A stretch of 64,000 nt of DNA from an uncultured Bacteroidales bacterium (lineage in GTDB: Bacteria; Bacteroidota; Bacteroidia; Bacteroidales; Muribaculaceae), in assembly GCA_958418815.1 (NCBI GenBank), contig CATZGB010000008.1, positions 26,925 to 90,924 on the forward strand, written 5' to 3'. The position numbers and the translations under genes were made by a program. Within the stretch, counting starts at the first letter, position 1. Each line of letters opens with the position of its first letter. The notes under the pieces are model-generated. The model did no database searches. It was not told the origin of the DNA and worked only from the letters and a program-made list of their open reading frames with translations. Shown here piece after piece: positions 60,441-64,000 of the stretch.

Positions 60441-61771
60441 TAATATCCCTTGTTGTAATTGGCGTGGATGATGTTTATGTCACCCGAAAGCTTGTATTGC
60501 TTGCCGTCGGCCCCTTCGGCCTGTATGACATAATAGAACACCCCCGACTTGACCAGTTTGCCGTTGTGGCGGCCATCCCATCCTTGCGACGGGTCGGTCA
60601 GATGGGCCACCTCAATGCCCCACCGGTTGAATATATGGCAGTCGAAGCTCACAATCGACTTGTAAGACACCTTCCACTCGTCGTTGCTACCCTCCGAAGC
60701 CCCCGGAGAGAAAGCGTTGGGGCATTCAAGCTTCGACTCCCCGATGTTCACGGTGTAGGTCTCCGACACCCAGTCGCAGAGCCCTGACGCGTCGCCGGCG
60801 ACGAAACGGACATAGACGGTGCCGTACTCATTAAAAACACGCGTAGACTCGGTGGAGTTTACCCTCATGTCAATGACATCAAACTGAGGGTCGGGCGAAT
60901 ACTGCCATTCGTGGTAAATCGCCGCGTCTGTCACCACGGCCGAGAATGCAATCTCGACCGGCGCGGATCCGCCAAGCGCTCCCGAGGAGCTGTCACTGCT
61001 CTTCTGCTCGTTGTCGACCGACCTGGATGTCTGTTCGGCGGAGGTCACCGCCTCCACTGCCATAGGCTCAAACACGGGGCTGGATATGGTCTTCCCTCCG
61101 CCCCATGCCATCTGGAAACGGTCGCCGGTCAGCAGGAAATCGGTCTGACACAGAGGCGACGCCACATGTACCTCTCCCGACAGATACTCCAGTTCCTGGG
61201 TGGTGATTGCCTGCTCGTAAGTGTTGCGCTCGCCATTGAACACCAAGGTGGTGTATTCCAAAGTTAGCCCGCGCGACAGTGTGCGCGGCACCCCGTTGAC
61301 GGTGTAATACACAATCCGGTCGGCATTCCCCGAGAACACCAGCGAGGCCGACATGCAATCCTGTTCAGGGGCTATAGCCAGGCCACGCAACTCACATGGG
61401 TGGTTGGCATAGTTCACCACCCAGTAGCACTTCCTGGAAGTGCCCTCCTCCACAATGTATCCCATATCGTCGCGGGTGAGCGTGACTGAAGTGACGTTGC
61501 CATTCCTGACCGGGGTGACCTCCTCGGCATAACCGCCCCCGAGGGAGCTGAACCTCATCCATCTCACCGGCGTTGACGACGACGCTGCTGTGTAGCTCGC
61601 CGTGACACCGGCCGTGTTGTCAAGCACATAAATTGATGACAGCCCCGAGGATGCATCGGGCGACTCGGTGACCGGAGGAGCTACGTTGCCTGAAAAGGTC
61701 AACTGGGCCTTGCACGCGAATGCCGACAGGGCCGATATGATGGCGAAATGGAATAATGGCTGAAGTCTCAT
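60440..61771 (-). CDS. Secreted protein with gliding-motility/T9SS type B C-terminal domain
   Basis: A signal peptide (~1-22, ending CKAQ) starts this 443-aa protein. The middle has Ig-like strand-rich regions. The last ~95 residues match the CHU_C/type B sorting domain: CPNAFSPGASEGSNDEWKV, FDCHIFNRWGIEVAHL, GWDGRHNGKLVKSGVFYYVIQAEGADG and the ending INIIHANYNKGY. Proteins with this domain are exported by the type IX secretion system and often surface-anchored. No T9SS machinery is in the window. It is the first gene of an unusual operon with uvrA. Confidence 0.85.
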   Translation of the reverse strand: MRLQPLFHFAIISALSAFACKAQLTFSGNVAPPVTESPDASSGLSSIYVLDNTAGVTASYTAASSSTPVRWMRFSSLGGGYAEEVTPVRNGNVTSVTLTRDDMGYIVEEGTSRKCYWVVNYANHPCELRGLAIAPEQDCMSASLVFSGNADRIVYYTVNGVPRTLSRGLTLEYTTLVFNGERNTYEQAITTQELEYLSGEVHVASPLCQTDFLLTGDRFQMAWGGGKTISSPVFEPMAVEAVTSAEQTSRSVDNEQKSSDSSSGALGGSAPVEIAFSAVVTDAAIYHEWQYSPDPQFDVIDMRVNSTESTRVFNEYGTVYVRFVAGDASGLCDWVSETYTVNIGESKLECPNAFSPGASEGSNDEWKVSYKSIVSFDCHIFNRWGIEVAHLTDPSQGWDGRHNGKLVKSGVFYYVIQAEGADGKQYKLSGDINIIHANYNKGY

Positions 61772-61793
61772 AGCTGGGAGGTCTGTTAACTTG

Positions 61794-61825
61794 CAAAGTT
61801 AGCAAAAATCTCCCGTTTCGGCAAA
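61794..61825 (-). promoter_or_regulatory. Promoter of the T9SS-cargo-like gene and uvrA
   Basis: On the minus strand TTTG (61825-61822) is followed after 20 bases by TAACTTTG (61801-61794), a full consensus match 23 bases before the start codon. Confidence 0.75.
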
Positions 61826-61874
61826 CGCCGCGCGTGGCCGTTCACTTAAAAATTGCAAACGTCACGCGCCGTCA

Positions 61875-62327
61875 TCATTCCTTTAGCCGCGTGTCTATTA
61901 TTATGGTGACAGGGCCGTCGTTGACCAGCGACACCTTCATGTCGGCACCGAAACGTCCCCTTCCCACAGACTTGCCGGTCAGCAACTCCAGCCTGTGGCA
62001 AAACGCCTCATACATCGGCACAGCCTCGCCGGGGCCGGCCGCGCGGATATAACTCGGCCTGTTGCCCTTGCGTGTGCCGGCCACAAGCGTGAACTGGCTG
62101 ACGGCGAGAATCTCGCCGCCCACTGCCGAGACATTGAGGTTCATCACCCCTGACTCATCCTCAAACACCCTGAGACCTGCCACTTTCCGCGCCAGCCAAT
62201 CCATGTCTGACTCCTGGTCGCCGGTCTCGACGCACACCAGCACCATCAGCCCTTGGCCGATCGCGCTCACCATCTCGCCGTCCACCTCTACCGAGGCGCG
62301 GCTGACGCGTTGCACCACTACCCTCAT
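61875..62327 (-). CDS. dtd: D-aminoacyl-tRNA deacylase
   Basis: The 150-aa protein carries MRVVVQRVSRASVEVDGE, the active-site SQFTLVAGTRKGNRPSY and the Gly-cisPro-type NDGPVTIIID (Gly-Pro). It hydrolyses D-amino acids mischarged on tRNA. Its ATG overlaps the stop of fprA by four bases, so the two are translationally coupled. Confidence 0.95.
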   Translation of the reverse strand: MRVVVQRVSRASVEVDGEMVSAIGQGLMVLVCVETGDQESDMDWLARKVAGLRVFEDESGVMNLNVSAVGGEILAVSQFTLVAGTRKGNRPSYIRAAGPGEAVPMYEAFCHRLELLTGKSVGRGRFGADMKVSLVNDGPVTIIIDTRLKE

Positions 62328-63616
62328 GCCTCTGCCTGTTGCGTCGCGTTGATGGCAGCCGTCATGTCAGAGGCCAAAACGCGCAGCCCCTCAGACGACA
62401 TATCATCCAGGCGTGTGTTTATCCTCACTGTGCTGCCGACGATTTTGACATCCTTCATATCCGCAAGTTCCTTTTCAAGCAACCTGCCGGCAATCGGCGC
62501 CCAGCTGCCATTCTCCACAATCGCGGCCAGACGTTTTTGCCAGCCCTTGGATTTCAGCTTGGAGAGGAACGCGCTCATCGATGGCACGAGGGCGGCGTCA
62601 TATGTCGCCGACATGAACACAGTGGCTCCGCAGGCGAATGCCTGGCTCACTGCCTCCGACATGTCAGACTCGGCAAGGTCAAACACCACAGCCTCGACAC
62701 CACTGGCCTCCAGCATCGCGGCGAACTCGCGGGCCGCATCCACTGTGTTGCCATGGAGCGAAGCGGCGACAACCAGACACCGCCCCGGAAATTCCACAGC
62801 ATACCTGCTCCATTTGTCATACAAATCCACAGGATTGTATTCCGCGAGATCAATGACCGGGCCATGGAGCGGGCAGATGTGCCGGATGTCAAGCCCGGCC
62901 GCCTTTTTCAGGAGCGCCTGCACCTGCGCGCCGTATTTGCCACATATGTTTATATAATAACGTCGCGCCTCGTCGGGCCAGTCATTCGCGAAAGTCGAGC
63001 AATCTTGCCTTCCTGAAGCCACCGCTGCCGCAAGGCTCCCGCCAAAAGTGCCGAATGCGTCAGCCGAAAACAGAATCCGAGTCTTCGGGTCATATGTCAC
63101 CATGACCTCGGGCCAATGAACCATTGGGGCCATCGCGAAATGAAGTTCACGCGAACCGACCGGAAGGGTGTCACCCTCCTTCACAACCATCACCCGGCTG
63201 GCATCCACACCACGAGCGAACTGCGGGAGCATCCCTGCGGCTTTGGCCGAGCATACAATCCTACACGAAGGATACGCCGCCATGAAAGCCTCGATAGCGG
63301 CGGAATGGTCAGGTTCGAGATGCTGCACAATCAGGAAGTCGGGCTGCCTGCTGCCACGCGACTCCAAAAATCCGGCCAACGCCTCAAGCCAAGCAGACTC
63401 CACCGAATGGTCGACCGTGTCCACCACGACCAGTTTTTCATCCTCTATTATATAGGAGTCGTAACTCATCCCGTCGGCAAGAGGGTATTGCTTCTCAAAC
63501 AACCTGATTCCATTGTCTACGCAGCAGAACCAAGTGACACCTCCGTCGCGTTCTCCCACATGCGACCGATGGATTTCAACCGGGGTCATTCCGGCCTGTT
63601 GTTGGCGATGATTCAT
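62324..63616 (-). CDS. fprA: Flavodiiron protein (FprA-type)
   Basis: The 430-aa protein has a metallo-beta-lactamase-like diiron domain (HLEPDHSAAIEAF supplies H-x-E-x-D-H; ADAFGTFGG and PLHGPVID complete the ligands) and a C-terminal flavodoxin domain starting near residue 280 (VVAASLHGNTVDAAREFA). Flavodiiron proteins reduce O2 to water or NO to N2O, protecting anaerobes. It is upstream of and coupled to dtd. The start at 63616 is preceded by AT-rich sequence; a later Met (residue 10) is an alternative. Confidence 0.92.
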   Translation of the reverse strand: MNHRQQQAGMTPVEIHRSHVGERDGGVTWFCCVDNGIRLFEKQYPLADGMSYDSYIIEDEKLVVVDTVDHSVESAWLEALAGFLESRGSRQPDFLIVQHLEPDHSAAIEAFMAAYPSCRIVCSAKAAGMLPQFARGVDASRVMVVKEGDTLPVGSRELHFAMAPMVHWPEVMVTYDPKTRILFSADAFGTFGGSLAAAVASGRQDCSTFANDWPDEARRYYINICGKYGAQVQALLKKAAGLDIRHICPLHGPVIDLAEYNPVDLYDKWSRYAVEFPGRCLVVAASLHGNTVDAAREFAAMLEASGVEAVVFDLAESDMSEAVSQAFACGATVFMSATYDAALVPSMSAFLSKLKSKGWQKRLAAIVENGSWAPIAGRLLEKELADMKDVKIVGSTVRINTRLDDMSSEGLRVLASDMTAAINATQQAEA

Positions 63617-63957
63617 ATTTGTAATTTTTTGTCGTGTTTATATCGTTGAATCCGGGTGCCGCGCGGGCGGCATCGCGCAGGGCATTGCTACCGCCCCGAC
63701 AATGCAAATTTACGAAATTTTCCAATCTCATAGCTACCACTCCCCAAAAAACATCATTCCGCCTCAAAAATCTTCCATTCCACAAATCACTGAATACCAA
63801 ATAAATAAACCATAAGCCCAAAAATTACTTCATTTTTTTATCAAATTTTTCTCAAAAAGTTTTGGTCAGTTCAGAAATAATGCCTAACTTTGCAACGCAA
63901 ACGGGAAAAACGACCTCCACTAAGGCTCAGAAATCCCGATAGAACATTAAAAATCTT
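63617..63957. other. Gene-free gap with tRNA promoter
   Basis: This 341-base AT-rich gap contains no gene. A TAAATTTG-like box on the minus strand (63712-63705) may serve fprA. On the plus strand a full-consensus promoter for the tRNA lies at 63861-63892. Confidence 0.5.
63861..63892 (+). promoter_or_regulatory. Promoter of the tRNA-Gly gene
   Basis: TTTG (63861-63864), a 20-base spacer and TAACTTTG (63885-63892) match the Bacteroidetes consensus fully, about 65 bases before the tRNA. Confidence 0.75.

Positions 63958-64000
<43 letters not shown>

Overview
The window looks like a chromosomal segment of a gut Bacteroidales, probably close to the Muribaculaceae. This is inferred from gene content and promoter style, not from a 16S match. 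Supporting signs are a 286-aa primary sigma factor, promoters of the Bacteroidetes form (TTTG, 19-21 bases, TAnnTTTG) rather than -35/-10 boxes, few Shine-Dalgarno sites, a PCMD lipoprotein, a BACON-like lipoprotein, DUF4923, and a gliding-motility/type IX C-terminal sorting domain. The core half is GC-rich; several accessory genes are visibly AT-richer.

Layout. (1) 1-9.6 kb: a densely packed, single-strand (minus) accessory array. It holds a partial SUKH/SMI1-KNR4 immunity-type gene, two related Sel1-repeat proteins, a large Sel1 protein with a DUF4303-like end, a membrane protein with a DUF2185-like end, unknown proteins and small enzymes (tautomerase, flavoprotein, TfoX-N, DJ-1, YCII). It also holds recombination scars: a Sel1 remnant, a duplicated tautomerase 5' end and an alternate-frame ORF. 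I read it as an orphan-immunity or gene-acquisition island. (2) 9.6-11.4 kb: HxlR regulator, a collapsed radical SAM pseudogene and a double-GNAT protein. (3) 11.4-15.5 kb: a four-gene envelope operon (two paralogous barrels, a PCMD lipoprotein, a PorT-like barrel). (4) 15.8-20.5 kb: DUF4923 protein, potassium uptake pair trkH-trkA, rpoD, tRNA-Thr(CGT). (5) 20.8-27.5 kb: yjbQ, a decayed TonB-dependent-type barrel gene, then an accessory islet (nuclease-like protein, small membrane proteins, TonB-like protein, HNH-like protein, zeta-type kinase toxin with small partner). (6) 27.5-64 kb: mostly housekeeping: ppdK, rlmD, an ATP-grasp-like protein, mutL, maf-kdsC-DUF2520-nitroreductase, an HU/SPOR membrane protein, an SLC45-type transporter with a very large periplasmic insertion, nfo, dCMP deaminase, S41 protease, 5-FCL, ABC-F, recQ, clpX-clpP, tig, ftsE-lysC-galM, a type IX cargo-like protein with uvrA, fprA-dtd, and a partial tRNA-Gly(GCC) at the right edge.

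How genes work together. Clear functional groups are trkH/trkA (K+ channel and its RCK gate), clpP/clpX (protease and unfoldase), maf/kdsC and neighbours (one minus-strand run), the zeta kinase with its overlapping small partner, and the four-gene envelope operon. The best candidates for something undescribed are the 1-9.6 kb immunity-like array with its scars, the PCMD/FIPKGQW envelope operon, and the transporter with a periplasmic domain spliced between two membrane helices. No CRISPR array, rRNA, intact insertion sequence or integrase was seen.
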